From: an uncultured Oscillospiraceae bacterium
GTDB taxonomy: Bacteria > Bacillota > Clostridia > Oscillospirales > Oscillospiraceae
Reading direction: 5' to 3'
Length of the DNA stretch: 37,519 bases
Assembly: GCA_910579725.1 (NCBI GenBank)
Contig: CAJTUD010000016.1
Span: 5,384-42,902, forward strand
Shown here: in pieces, positions 23,398 through 31,895 of the stretch
Position numbering within the stretch: position 1 is the stretch's first letter
How the letters are laid out: each line of letters opens with the position of its first letter
The notes under the pieces: model-generated
What the model was told of the DNA's origin: nothing
Database searches by the model: none
What the model saw: only the letters and a program-made list of their open reading frames with translations
Translations under genes and position numbers: made by a program

Positions 23398-25347
23398 TTA
23401 CTCCTCGATCTCACCGGCAGGGACAGGAGTAGGAGCCAGCAGTGCGCGAATAGACAAAGAAATCTTCTGCTTCTCCTCGTCCACTGCGGTGATCTTAGCT
23501 TCCACTGTCTGACCCTCGCTGAGCTCATCGCCCGGCTTCTCAATGCGGTGATCCGCAATCTGAGAGATATGGATCAGACCGTCCACGCCGGGTACGACCT
23601 CGGCAAAGGCACCAAAGGTCATCAGCTTCACAATACGGACATTCGCCACATCGCCAACCTTGTAGGTATCCATAAATACCTGCCAGGGATTGGTGCTACG
23701 ATCCTTCACGCCCAAAGAGATCTTCTTCTTCTCGGGATCAAAGGAAATGACATACACTTCCAGCGTGTCGCCAATTGCCACCACCTCGTTGGGGTGTTTG
23801 ATCCGGCTCCAAGACAGGTCGGTAATATGTACCATACCGTCCACTCCGCCGATATCCACAAACACACCATAGCTGGTCATGCTCTTGACAGTGCCGGTGT
23901 AACGCTTGCCCACCTCGATGCCGGACCAGACCTCGGCGGCGGCGGCGGCACGAGCCTCCTGCTGCACAGCCTTGATGGAACCAACCACCCGGCGGCGGGC
24001 GCGGTTGACCTCGGTGACACGCAGCTTCACCCGCTGCTTCACCAGCTCGGTCATGGCGGCATCACGGGGCAGGCCGGACTGGGAGGCGGGAACAAACACA
24101 CGCACGCCCTTCACGGATACCACAACGCCACCCTTGTTCTCCTCGGTGACAACGCCTTCCATGACATCCTTGTTTTCGCAGGCCGTCTCGATGTTTTCCC
24201 ACACCTTCACGGCGTCTACGCGCTTTTTGGACAGCGTGGCATACCCCTCCACGTCGTTGACGCGGATGACGAACAGCTCCACCTCGTCGCCCACCTTTAC
24301 CACGTCCTCGGGCTTGACCGAAGGATCGTCGGAAAGCTGGTCTACAGGGATGTAGCCGGCTTGCTTACAACCCAGGTCCACATGGATTTCCGTGGGGGTA
24401 ATGGCAGTGACCACACCGGTTACCTTATCTCCTGTATTTAAAGTATTGGTATACTGCTCTACCAATTCGGCAAAATTTTCCATGCCCTCGCCCTGGATTT
24501 TTTCTTCGCTCATCGTCTTTTTGACCTCCTTTATGATGCTCGCAGGCGTGGAGGCCCCCGCGGTCAAACCAACCCGACTACATCCGGACAGCGCCCCTGC
24601 CGGCAGCTCGTCCGCACTTTCAATCTGAAACACGCGGGCGCACTGTTTGCGGCAGATCTCCGTCAAATGCATTGTGTTGGCGCTTTTGGGATCACCAACC
24701 ACCACCATAGCGTCCACCCGGGAAGCCAGATCAGCCGCCTCAGATTGGCGCATATGCGTAGCATCACATATTGTATCAAATATTTTTAGATTTGTACACT
24801 CTTTTTTTAGAATTTTCAAAGAATCTTCCCAGACTTCCCGCCGCAGGGTGGTCTGTGCAACAACAGTCAGAGCGGAAACGCCTGCTGCAGCAGGGCTTTC
24901 CGCCCATTTGGAAGTTTCCTCCGGCCCTGAAAATACCAGCAGGCGGCCGCACCAGCCTCCCACTCCCCGGACCTCCGGATGGTCAGGATCGCCAATCATC
25001 ACCGGCTGGCGGCCCGCCTGTTCCGCTTCTGCCACAATACGCTGGACCCGGGCCACTTTGGGACAGGTGGCATCCACAATCCGCGCCCCTTGCTCTTCCA
25101 GAACACGGAAGATCTCCCGGCCCGCTCCATGAGCCCGGAGGAGAACGCTGTCTCCCGGCCGGGCTTCCTCCGGATAGGAAATGACCTGCATTCCCCGGGC
25201 CTCCAAAGCGGCGGTAACGTGACGGTTATGGATGACGCTGCCCAACATCCTGGGCCGCGCGGCGTGTTCCACCAGCTCTTCCGCCAGCTTGACCGCCCGG
25301 GCCACTCCAAAACAGAATCCGGCGCTTCCGGCCTGCGTCACTTCCAT
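23398..25347 (-). CDS. ispH: IspH - ribosomal protein S1 fusion
   Basis: The 649-residue protein has two parts in one frame. Residues 1 to about 282 are IspH, which uses a [4Fe-4S] cluster to reduce HMBPP to isopentenyl and dimethylallyl diphosphate, the last step of the MEP pathway. The three cluster cysteines are C12 (GFCFGVARA), C95 (DATCPKV) and C194 (TICDAT). H40 and H123 and the tail GASTPASIIKEV match the active site. Residues about 310-640 hold four S1 RNA-binding domains, such as GKRYTGTVKSMTSYGVFVDI and GVDGLIHISQIADHRIEKPG. The S1 part probably fills the role of a separate S1 protein. This fusion is known from Clostridia. The ATG at 25347 follows GAGGTGAGCGG and overlaps plsC by 10 bases. 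Confidence 0.96.
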   Translation of the reverse strand: MEVTQAGSAGFCFGVARAVKLAEELVEHAARPRMLGSVIHNRHVTAALEARGMQVISYPEEARPGDSVLLRAHGAGREIFRVLEEQGARIVDATCPKVARVQRIVAEAEQAGRQPVMIGDPDHPEVRGVGGWCGRLLVFSGPEETSKWAESPAAAGVSALTVVAQTTLRREVWEDSLKILKKECTNLKIFDTICDATHMRQSEAADLASRVDAMVVVGDPKSANTMHLTEICRKQCARVFQIESADELPAGALSGCSRVGLTAGASTPASIIKEVKKTMSEEKIQGEGMENFAELVEQYTNTLNTGDKVTGVVTAITPTEIHVDLGCKQAGYIPVDQLSDDPSVKPEDVVKVGDEVELFVIRVNDVEGYATLSKKRVDAVKVWENIETACENKDVMEGVVTEENKGGVVVSVKGVRVFVPASQSGLPRDAAMTELVKQRVKLRVTEVNRARRRVVGSIKAVQQEARAAAAAEVWSGIEVGKRYTGTVKSMTSYGVFVDIGGVDGMVHITDLSWSRIKHPNEVVAIGDTLEVYVISFDPEKKKISLGVKDRSTNPWQVFMDTYKVGDVANVRIVKLMTFGAFAEVVPGVDGLIHISQIADHRIEKPGDELSEGQTVEAKITAVDEEKQKISLSIRALLAPTPVPAGEIEE

Positions 25348-25937
25348 CCGCTCACCTCGCTCAAGGCATAAATCCGATTCAGCATTTCCCGGGCAATCGC
25401 CCGGTTTTCATCCGGCGTAGGCCTTCGCCCGGCGATGACCGGAACATAAGGCTCTCCAAAGACAATGGTAGTCTTGCGCAGAAATTTATGCTTGCCCCCG
25501 CAGTAAACGGGAATCATGGGTACGCCTGTGCGGACCGCCATCATGGCGACGCCTCCCTTTGCCTCCACATCTCCCTGTTCATCCACACGGGTTCCCTCAG
25601 GAAACACCAGCAGGCGGTTGCCGCCGCTGAGAGCCTTCATGGAGGTCTTGATGGCTGTCAGATCATTTCCTCCTCGTTTGACCGAGATGATTCCAAGTTT
25701 TCGCAATAGAAATCCAAGAATCGGGATATGAAATAACTGATCTTTTGCCATGACTGTCATACGGGAGCTTTTTGGCAGCGAAATGCCGATAATAATAGGG
25801 TCCCAGCCGCTGGCGTGGTTGGCGCACAGCAGTGCGCCGCCCTCCGGCAGATTTTCCAGCCCCACCGTCCGATGGGGAAACAGCAGCCGGATCAGCGGCG
25901 CCGCAATGGCATATGCAAAAAGATAAAACCTCGTCAT
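25338..25937 (-). CDS. plsC: 1-acyl-sn-glycerol-3-phosphate acyltransferase
   Basis: The 199-residue protein has the PlsC motifs: NHASGWDPIII with the catalytic H41-x4-D46, a KRGGNDLTAIKTSMKALSGG stretch, and FPEGTRVD at about 112, the acyl acceptor motif. A single hydrophobic N-terminal segment anchors it at the inner face of the membrane. It converts lysophosphatidate to phosphatidate in phospholipid synthesis. Length is in the usual range. The ATG at 25937 overlaps the cmk stop as ATGA, and its own stop overlaps the ispH start by 10 bases. The order cmk-plsC-ispH is one I recognise as common in Clostridia. Confidence 0.95.
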   Translation of the reverse strand: MTRFYLFAYAIAAPLIRLLFPHRTVGLENLPEGGALLCANHASGWDPIIIGISLPKSSRMTVMAKDQLFHIPILGFLLRKLGIISVKRGGNDLTAIKTSMKALSGGNRLLVFPEGTRVDEQGDVEAKGGVAMMAVRTGVPMIPVYCGGKHKFLRKTTIVFGEPYVPVIAGRRPTPDENRAIAREMLNRIYALSEVSGWK

Positions 25938-26626
25938 AATCCGGCCCGCTCCCTGATAATCTGAATAATACGCGCCAGACTCTCCTGAAAATCGATCTCA
26001 GTGGTATCCAGCGCGACGGCATCCGGCGCAGGCCGGAGAGGAGAAGCGGCGCGGCGGCTGTCGTTCTCATCCCGCTCCCTGGTCTCCCGGAGCAGCTGCG
26101 CGAACTCCCGGGACGTTCCCCGCTGCTCAAGCTCCAGCCACCGGCGGCGGGCTCTGACCTCGCTGCTGGCAGTCAGAAAGATTTTCACATCCGCTTCCGG
26201 CAGCACCACCGTACCGATATCCCGGCCGTCCATAATAACGCTGTGCTCTTTAGCCATATTCCGCTGCATCTCCAGCAGAAACGCCCGCACCGGCGGATGA
26301 GCCGCCACAACGGAGGCCGCCATAGAGACCTCCTGCGTCCGAATCCGGTCCGTTACGTCCTCCCCGTTAAGCAGCATCCGTTGGATTCCTCCGCTGTAGG
26401 TCATGCTGATATCAATTTCCGGCAGTAGAGCAGCCGTCTCCCCGGCGCTTTCCGGCGCAGCCTTCCGGCGCAGCATATAGAGGGCCGCCGTACGGTAGAT
26501 TGCGCCGGTATCCACATAGAGGAAGTCCAGTTCCTTTGCCGCAGCGCGGGCAAGAGTGCTCTTCCCAGCTCCGCTGGGGCCATCAATGGCAACGGATATT
26601 TTCCGTTCCTTTTTCTCAATCTCCAT
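25934..26626 (-). CDS. cmk: (d)CMP kinase
   Basis: The 230-residue cytidylate kinase has the P-loop DGPSGAGKSTLARA at 15-28, then YVDTGAIYRTAALYML, the block VMDGRDIGTVVLPEADVKIF, and RARRRWLELEQRG in the lid region. It phosphorylates CMP and dCMP with ATP for nucleotide and lipid synthesis. The ATG at 26626 is chosen because AGAAGGAACTGTC precedes it and MEIEKKERKISVAIDG is the typical length; the frame reaches back to 26785 without support. Its stop overlaps plsC by 4 bases. The gap from the upstream flavoprotein gene is 16 bases, so the genes are co-transcribed. Confidence 0.97.
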   Translation of the reverse strand: MEIEKKERKISVAIDGPSGAGKSTLARAAAKELDFLYVDTGAIYRTAALYMLRRKAAPESAGETAALLPEIDISMTYSGGIQRMLLNGEDVTDRIRTQEVSMAASVVAAHPPVRAFLLEMQRNMAKEHSVIMDGRDIGTVVLPEADVKIFLTASSEVRARRRWLELEQRGTSREFAQLLRETRERDENDSRRAASPLRPAPDAVALDTTEIDFQESLARIIQIIRERAGL

Positions 26627-26642
26627 GACAGTTCCTTCTTTC

Positions 26643-27911
26643 TCAGCAGGGGACTTTCTGCTGTTCCGGTGCAGAGAGAAACCGCCTCTCCGCCGCCGAC
26701 TGTCCCGCCAGACGTCCTGTACACCACGCGATCTGGAGATTGAATCCTCCCGTATACGCATCCACGTCCAGTACTTCCCCCGCAAAATATAATCCGGGCA
26801 GAATCTTCGATTCCAATGTGGAGGGATTCACCTCCTTCACCGTCACGCCACCGGAGGTGACAATGGCCTCCGCCGCAGGGCGAGGCCCTTTGATTTCAAT
26901 GGGAAAAGCCTTCAATAGAGTCAGCACCCGCCGGCGCTGCTCTTTTGTCAGATCGTGCACCTTTTGCCGGGGATTGATCCCCGTCAAATCGACAAAAGGC
27001 TCTATCAGCTTTCTTGGCAACAGATCGTCCAGAGAATGCAAAAAATCACTGTTGGCGCGTTTGCTGAAATCAGAGAGCAGCCGCTTGTCCAGCGCCGATT
27101 CATCCAGCGCTGGCTTCAAGTCAATTTCCAGCCGGTAGGATTTCCGTCCGAAGTGCCGCATGTGCGCCGAGGCGGACAGGATCATCGGACCACTTACGCC
27201 AAAGTGAGTAAACAACATCTCTCCAAAGTCGCTGTAAATTTTTTTATTGTTTTCATAGACCCGCAGCACCGCGTTTTTCAAACTCAGTCCTTGCAGCGAC
27301 GGGCACAGCCCTCCGGCGGCACACAGCGGCACCAGCGACCCCCTCGGCTCCACAACGGTATGTCCTGCCTGTTCTGCCAGCAGGTAGCCGTCCCCTGTGC
27401 TGCCGGTCAGCGGATAGCTGACGCCTCCGGAGGCCACAATCACGCAGTCAGCCGCATAGTCTTCCCGTTCCCCCTGAACGCCCTGAAGAACCCCTTCCCG
27501 GATGGTCAGCGACTGCACTCTGTCCCGCCGGATGGAAACCTTCAGCCTTTTCAGACGTCGCTCCAGTGCGCCGCTGATGTCGAAGGCCCGATCCGACACC
27601 GGAAAAACCCGGCCGCCGCGCTCTGTCTTCAAGGGAACCCCCAGCTCCTCAAAAAACGCCATGACATCCGCGCTGGAGAAGCAGGCATAGGCGCTGTAAA
27701 GGAATCTTCCATTACGCGGAACACTGCCAAGAAATTCCTCCAGACCGCAATTATTGGTCAGGTTACACCGGCCCTTTCCAGTGATATTCAGCTTTTTGCC
27801 CAGCCGCTCATTGGGCTCCAGAAGGAGAACGGAGGCACCGCCCTCTGCGGCGGAAATCGCGGCCATCATGCCCGCCGGACCGCCTCCGACTACAATTACA
27901 TCAGTTTTCAT
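26643..27911 (-). CDS. HI0933/BaiN-like FAD-dependent oxidoreductase
   Basis: The 422-residue flavoprotein starts with the dinucleotide-binding motif DVIVVGGGPAGMMAAISAAE. It has the HI0933 family signature LGKKLNITGKGRCNLTNN, a VIVASGGVSYPLTGSTGDGY block, and the end block LYFAGEVLDVDAYTGGFNLQ. Family members include YhiN and the bile acid reductase BaiN, so a reductive role on an unknown substrate is possible; most are uncharacterised. The start ATG is at 27911, inside the end of the RpiR gene with an 11-base overlap. No strong ribosome site lies ahead of it, which suits translation coupled to the upstream gene. The longer frame back to 28007 is rejected as antisense-free extension without support. 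Its length is normal for the family. Confidence 0.93.
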   Translation of the reverse strand: MKTDVIVVGGGPAGMMAAISAAEGGASVLLLEPNERLGKKLNITGKGRCNLTNNCGLEEFLGSVPRNGRFLYSAYACFSSADVMAFFEELGVPLKTERGGRVFPVSDRAFDISGALERRLKRLKVSIRRDRVQSLTIREGVLQGVQGEREDYAADCVIVASGGVSYPLTGSTGDGYLLAEQAGHTVVEPRGSLVPLCAAGGLCPSLQGLSLKNAVLRVYENNKKIYSDFGEMLFTHFGVSGPMILSASAHMRHFGRKSYRLEIDLKPALDESALDKRLLSDFSKRANSDFLHSLDDLLPRKLIEPFVDLTGINPRQKVHDLTKEQRRRVLTLLKAFPIEIKGPRPAAEAIVTSGGVTVKEVNPSTLESKILPGLYFAGEVLDVDAYTGGFNLQIAWCTGRLAGQSAAERRFLSAPEQQKVPC

Positions 27912-28767
27912 CGCTGTACCCGAATACGCCATACTCATCCCAGATACCCTCCAGGCGATTGAAAATCTGAGAAATATCCGCATCCTTCCGGTGCCCTGCC
28001 GCCACAATCAAGGCATTGAGCAGGCTGAAGGGCGCCACCAGGGAGTCCACAAAAGATATCATATCGCTTCTGGCCAGCAAAACGGCAGAGGCCAGCGGAT
28101 ATAAGGGAGAGATTGCACTATCCGTAACGGCGACCACATCCGCTCCCCGGTCATGGGCAAACTGAACGCCCTTCACCGTCGCCTTGGAGTATCGGGGAAA
28201 GCTGATGCCTACCAGCACGTCCCCAGGGCCGATGCGCAGAATGCTCTCCAGAATATCTCCGGCGCTGTTGCTGGTGACAAGCGTCACGTTTTCAAAAATA
28301 AGATGGAGGTAAAAATGGAGATATCCTGCCAGAAAAGAGCTGGAACGTACCCCCAGGATGTAGATGTGCCGGGCAGCAATCATCTTGTCCACCACCGCAC
28401 TGAACACCCCCCGATCCACCTCTTCAATAGCCATCCGGATCTTCTCCATGTCCATCTGTAAAACAGAGGCTACTACATCTGAACCAAACAGGCGGTCGTT
28501 GGAGGTCCGGATGCGCTGGATGGATGTGAGCTTTCCGCGGATCATGTCCTGTAGAGCCTTCTGCATGGCAGGATATCCGTCGTAGTCCAGCAGGGCAGCG
28601 AAGCGAACCACCGTGGATTCGCTGACGCCCACCAGCCCCCCCAGCTTGCTGGCGGTCATGAAGGCGGCTTTGTCGTAATCAGAAAGGATATAAGCAGCAA
28701 TCCGTTTTTGACCCTTGGAGAAATGAGGCATATTTTCCTGAATGGTATGTAATATGTCCTTCTTCAT
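27901..28767 (-). CDS. MurR/RpiR family transcriptional regulator
   Basis: The 288-residue protein has an N-terminal HTH_6 domain (HFSKGQKRIAAYILSDYDKA followed by SKLGGLVGVSESTVVRFAAL). Its C-terminal SIS domain from about residue 125 has IYILGVRSSSFLAGYL and DVLVGISFPRYSKATVKG. Such regulators sense phosphosugars such as N-acetylmuramic acid 6-phosphate or sugar phosphates. No sugar gene is adjacent, so its target is unclear; it may act on genes elsewhere. The ATG at 28767 follows GGGAGGCAGAA; the frame goes back to 28782. It sits within the large operon, 46 bases after the rluB-type gene, and its stop overlaps the flavoprotein start by 11 bases. Confidence 0.95.
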   Translation of the reverse strand: MKKDILHTIQENMPHFSKGQKRIAAYILSDYDKAAFMTASKLGGLVGVSESTVVRFAALLDYDGYPAMQKALQDMIRGKLTSIQRIRTSNDRLFGSDVVASVLQMDMEKIRMAIEEVDRGVFSAVVDKMIAARHIYILGVRSSSFLAGYLHFYLHLIFENVTLVTSNSAGDILESILRIGPGDVLVGISFPRYSKATVKGVQFAHDRGADVVAVTDSAISPLYPLASAVLLARSDMISFVDSLVAPFSLLNALIVAAGHRKDADISQIFNRLEGIWDEYGVFGYSDEN

Positions 28768-28813
28768 TTCTGCCTCCCACATAGTTCACATTTTCTGGAT
28801 AGAGCGGGTTCCC

Positions 28814-29518
28814 TCACCGCAGCAGACCCTCCCGCTCCTCTCCGGTAAGAAAGCGCCACCGGCCTGCCGGCAGCGCCCCCAACTGAAGGCTTCCTTCCCG
28901 GACCCGAACAAGACGCTCCACTCTCAGTCCTGCCAGGACACACATTCGCCGAACCTGCCGGTTGAGCCCTTGATGAATGATCACAGATAACACCATTGTC
29001 CCCTCTCGCTGCTCCAGCGCCGATACCCGGGCGGGAACAATAGGAGAACCGTCCTCCAGCTCCCGCAGAGCAGCCAGACGCTTCCGGCATCCCTCCAGCC
29101 GTCCGGAGACAGTGACGCGATACTCCTTTTCCATCCGATGGCTGGGGTGGGCCAGCCGCTGGGCAAAATCGCCGTCGTTGGTCAGCAGCAGCAATCCCTC
29201 GGAATCCATGTCCAGCCGTCCCACCGGATACACTCTGCCTCCGCAGCCAGAGATAAGTCCGGCCACCGTGGGCCTGCCCTTCTCGTCCGACAGCGTCGTC
29301 ACCACACCTTTTGGTTTGTGAAGCATCAAATAGAGCTTCTCCGCCGGAAGAACAATTGCCTTGCCGTCCAGGGTGATCCGGTCCCGCTCCGGGTCAGCCC
29401 GGTCCCCCAGGGCGGCGGCAGCGCCGTTAACGGCAACCCTGCCGCACTTCAAAAATTCCTCCGCCTGACGACGGGAGCACACGCCGGCGGCGGAGATGAT
29501 CTTTTGTAACCGGTCCAT
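28814..29518 (-). CDS. Pseudouridine synthase, RluB/RsuA family
   Basis: The 234-residue protein has an N-terminal S4 RNA-binding domain (MDRLQKIISAAGVCSRRQAE and KCGRVAVNGAAAALGD). A catalytic domain with LYLMLHKPKGVVTTLSDEKG follows, and then GRVYPVGRLDMDSEGLLLLT with the catalytic aspartate D103. The end block is IIHQGLNRQVRRMC. It isomerises a uridine of 23S or 16S rRNA to pseudouridine. In Clostridia this subfamily is usually named RluB. The ATG at 29518 follows GGAAGAGAGGCA; a longer open frame to 30016 lies across the carboxypeptidase gene and is rejected. It begins 20 bases after the stop of the carboxypeptidase gene. Confidence 0.94.
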   Translation of the reverse strand: MDRLQKIISAAGVCSRRQAEEFLKCGRVAVNGAAAALGDRADPERDRITLDGKAIVLPAEKLYLMLHKPKGVVTTLSDEKGRPTVAGLISGCGGRVYPVGRLDMDSEGLLLLTNDGDFAQRLAHPSHRMEKEYRVTVSGRLEGCRKRLAALRELEDGSPIVPARVSALEQREGTMVLSVIIHQGLNRQVRRMCVLAGLRVERLVRVREGSLQLGALPAGRWRFLTGEEREGLLR

Positions 29519-29538
29519 TGCCTCTCTTCCAGTTTCCT

Positions 29539-30630
29539 CTAAAATGGCCGCTCCCACCAGTGGGAAGCGGATGCCGGCGGCTCCTTCTCCGCCGAGGGCG
29601 CGGCGGCCATCAGATCCACTCGAGCTACTTCCTCCCCCTCCAGATAGGCGCAGACCTCCCCCACAATCTGTCCCGGAACCACCGGAGCCGGAACAGACAG
29701 CGGCACATGGGCCACCACCGACAGCTTCTCTTCTCCGGTCAGGGGGTAGCACAAATCGTCCGCAGCCGCCAAAGGAACGGAAACCACGGTTCCCTCCCTC
29801 ACCAAAGTAGAGGCCAGCACCCGTCCGGCAGGCACCGCCGTTTCCATATGGTAATTGGCGAATCCGTAATCCAACAGCGCCATATGATCGTTCCAGTCGT
29901 CTCCATCGTGAAGGGTGGCACAAACCAGTGTCATGCCGTTCCGGGCAGCGGCAGAGACCAACGTCCGGCCCGCCGCTTTGGTAAAGCCGGTCTTCACGCC
30001 AATACAGCCCTCGCACATGCGCAGCAGCTTGTTGTGGTTGGCCAGATACCGTTCCCCAATGGTAATGGAGGCGGTGGAGACAATCCTCCGGAAATCCTGA
30101 TTTTTCAGCGCATACGCCGCCAGCACCGCCATATCCCGGGCACTGGCGTAATGTCCCTCGGCATCCAGACCGTTGGGATTGGCAAAATGAGAATGCGTCA
30201 TACCCAACTTCTCGGCAGTTTCATTCATCAGCGCCACAAAATCTTCCAAATCTCCGGACACACAGTGAGCCACCGCCAGTGCGGCGTCGTTCCCGCTGAC
30301 CAGCATCAGTCCGTACAGCAGTTCCTCAAGGCGAAGAACATCCCCCGGCTGGAGATACATGGAGGACCCCTCCGCCATGTCCTGTGCCGTGACGGTATAC
30401 GGGCGGGCCTTATCCCCATGCTCCAAAGCCACCACGGCGGTCATGATCTTGGTAATGCTGGCAATCAGCCGCTCCTCATCGGCGTTCTGCTGATAAAGCA
30501 CACGCCCGCTCTTCTGTTCAATCAGTACTGCCGACGCGGCAGATGTACTGATTGCATTAGCCTGACAAGATAAAACACTTGTCAGCAAAATTGCGCACAG
30601 AGCCCTTCGGCCCCATCCATGCTTTCCCAT
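29539..30630 (-). CDS. D-alanyl-D-alanine carboxypeptidase (S11, DacB/DacF-like)
   Basis: The 363-residue protein starts with a signal peptide (RRALCAILLTSVLSCQANA, cleavage near residue 26). It has the three penicillin-binding motifs: S58-I-T-K61, S112-G-N and K213-T-G, with GVKTGFTKAAGRTLVSAA. Such enzymes trim the terminal D-alanine of peptidoglycan side chains outside the membrane. The DacF/DacB types act in spore cortex formation, which fits its position directly after gerW in the operon. A C-terminal region of about 70 residues follows the catalytic domain, with VPGQIVGEVCAYLEGEEVA. The end lacks a clear amphipathic anchor. The ATG at 30630 follows GGAGGTAGACAGGAT. Confidence 0.94.
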   Translation of the reverse strand: MGKHGWGRRALCAILLTSVLSCQANAISTSAASAVLIEQKSGRVLYQQNADEERLIASITKIMTAVVALEHGDKARPYTVTAQDMAEGSSMYLQPGDVLRLEELLYGLMLVSGNDAALAVAHCVSGDLEDFVALMNETAEKLGMTHSHFANPNGLDAEGHYASARDMAVLAAYALKNQDFRRIVSTASITIGERYLANHNKLLRMCEGCIGVKTGFTKAAGRTLVSAAARNGMTLVCATLHDGDDWNDHMALLDYGFANYHMETAVPAGRVLASTLVREGTVVSVPLAAADDLCYPLTGEEKLSVVAHVPLSVPAPVVPGQIVGEVCAYLEGEEVARVDLMAAAPSAEKEPPASASHWWERPF

Positions 30631-30724
30631 ATCCTGTCTACCTCCGGGTTTTTTGGATAGGGATAGTATGCCGCATTACTGGCAGAAGGAACCCCGTAAA
30701 ACCTTTCCTGCTGAAAAAAGATGG

Positions 30725-31144
30725 TCAGCAATCCTCTATGACCGCTTCCGCTTTCTTTTTCTCCTGCTGCTTTTCGATAAAGCCCGTGACACGGTCGATT
30801 ACCTCCGGGGCCATTTCAATTACCCGGTCCACAGTATTCATCGGCGGCGCAGCCACGGGCATCACCCGAGTAAAGCCATCCTTCACAATCAGAAAAGCGA
30901 TGGGGTCAATGCTGACGCCTGCGCCCATGCCTGCGCCCAGATTTCCCTCTGGGTTTGCCTCCCTTTTCTTGCCGAAAATAGAGCCGCCGCCGCCCACGCC
31001 CAGGCTGACTCTGGAGATTGGGATCAGAGTTACGCCGTCGGGCGTATGAATGGGCTGGCCTACAATGCTGTTGGTGTCCGCCAGCTCCCGCAGCTTGGTC
31101 ATGCTCTCCTGCAGCAGATCGCTGATGGGATTGTTTTTTTCCAT
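30725..31144 (-). CDS. gerW: GerW family sporulation protein (YtfJ)
   Basis: The 139-residue protein has the GerW/YtfJ core: NPISDLLQESMTKLRELADT, then SIVGQPIHTPDGVTLIPISR, the glycine-rich run VSLGVGGGGSIFGKK, then GNLGAGMGAGVSIDPIAFLI. In B. subtilis YtfJ is a spore protein needed for germination in L-alanine-type responses; a sporulation role is likely here. The C-terminal end is charged and lysine-rich. The ATG at 31144 follows AAAGGAGACAAT. It lies 22 bases after the DUF2953 gene stop, in the order seen in many Clostridia, where both genes are between scpB and dacF. It supports a spore-forming host. Confidence 0.94.
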   Translation of the reverse strand: MEKNNPISDLLQESMTKLRELADTNSIVGQPIHTPDGVTLIPISRVSLGVGGGGSIFGKKREANPEGNLGAGMGAGVSIDPIAFLIVKDGFTRVMPVAAPPMNTVDRVIEMAPEVIDRVTGFIEKQQEKKKAEAVIEDC

Positions 31145-31166
31145 ATTGTCTCCTTTCACAGGCCGG

Positions 31167-31865
31167 TCAGGCCGCATGTTCCCTTTCATCCTTATGATTC
31201 TTTTGGTCTTTATCGGACTCCGTCGGAGGCGGCGAAGCCAGCTTGCGGAATCCCAGATACCACTTCAGAAGGCTTCCTCCTGCCCGGAGCGCTATCCAAC
31301 ATAAGCTAACGGGGCGCAGGGACACGCCCACATCGGCGGCAAAGTCCATCTTCCGCTGCGTAAAATCCATATAAAGCCGCACATCGGCATCCTCCAACCG
31401 CAGCAGCCGCTCCAGACTGGGAAAACCGGCAGCCAAGGCAGCTTCCATCCGGCCATAGAGGGCAGCTGTGGCCGCCGGGTCGCTGCCTGCCACCAGCACA
31501 TAAAGCTTCAAAGGCTGGATATGGATACTCCGGCCTGTCCGCTTCAGAGCCCGCGCCAAAATAGGGGGCAGCTTTTCCAGTGCATACAGTATCTGGTCAG
31601 TGTTAATCTTTGCTCTGGGCTTTTTCTGCTTTTTCGGTTTTTTCTGCTTCTCCGATTTGGCCTTTTTCTGCTTCAAAGGCTTTCTCTCCGTCTTCTCCGC
31701 CTCTTCTTTCCGCGGAAACAGCTGCAGCCTTACCAGCCCGTAACGGATATGCAAAAAAGGCGCGCCTTCCGCATAGGAACCTCGTACCTTTACCGGGATT
31801 GACAGCAATCCTGCTATCAGCAGCAGAAGCGCCAGCAGAACCCACAGTATGATCTTCCCCACCAA
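31167..31865 (-). CDS. DUF2953 membrane protein with lysine-rich loop
   Basis: The 232-residue protein starts with a single strong hydrophobic segment (ILWVLLALLLLIAGLLS). PVKVRGSYAEGAPFLHIRYG follows, the conserved start of DUF2953. From about residue 52 to 87 it has a tract made almost only of K, E, Q, P and A. The rest contains ALKRTGRSIHIQPLKLYVLV and RLYMDFTQRKMDFAADVGVS. DUF2953 proteins stand next to gerW/ytfJ in spore-formers, so a sporulation role is suggested by context; the function is unknown. The start is a TTG at 31865, or a GTG three bases on, behind GGGGAGGGAGCGCCA. It lies 30 bases after the scpB stop. Confidence 0.86.
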   Translation of the reverse strand: MVGKIILWVLLALLLLIAGLLSIPVKVRGSYAEGAPFLHIRYGLVRLQLFPRKEEAEKTERKPLKQKKAKSEKQKKPKKQKKPRAKINTDQILYALEKLPPILARALKRTGRSIHIQPLKLYVLVAGSDPAATAALYGRMEAALAAGFPSLERLLRLEDADVRLYMDFTQRKMDFAADVGVSLRPVSLCWIALRAGGSLLKWYLGFRKLASPPPTESDKDQKNHKDEREHAA

Positions 31866-31895
31866 TGGCGCTCCCTCCCCTTTCCATCTATTGGT

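Noticed and set aside
29519..30016. N-terminal extension of the pseudouridine synthase
   Set aside because: It overlaps the carboxypeptidase gene in another frame, and the S4 domain starts at 29518.
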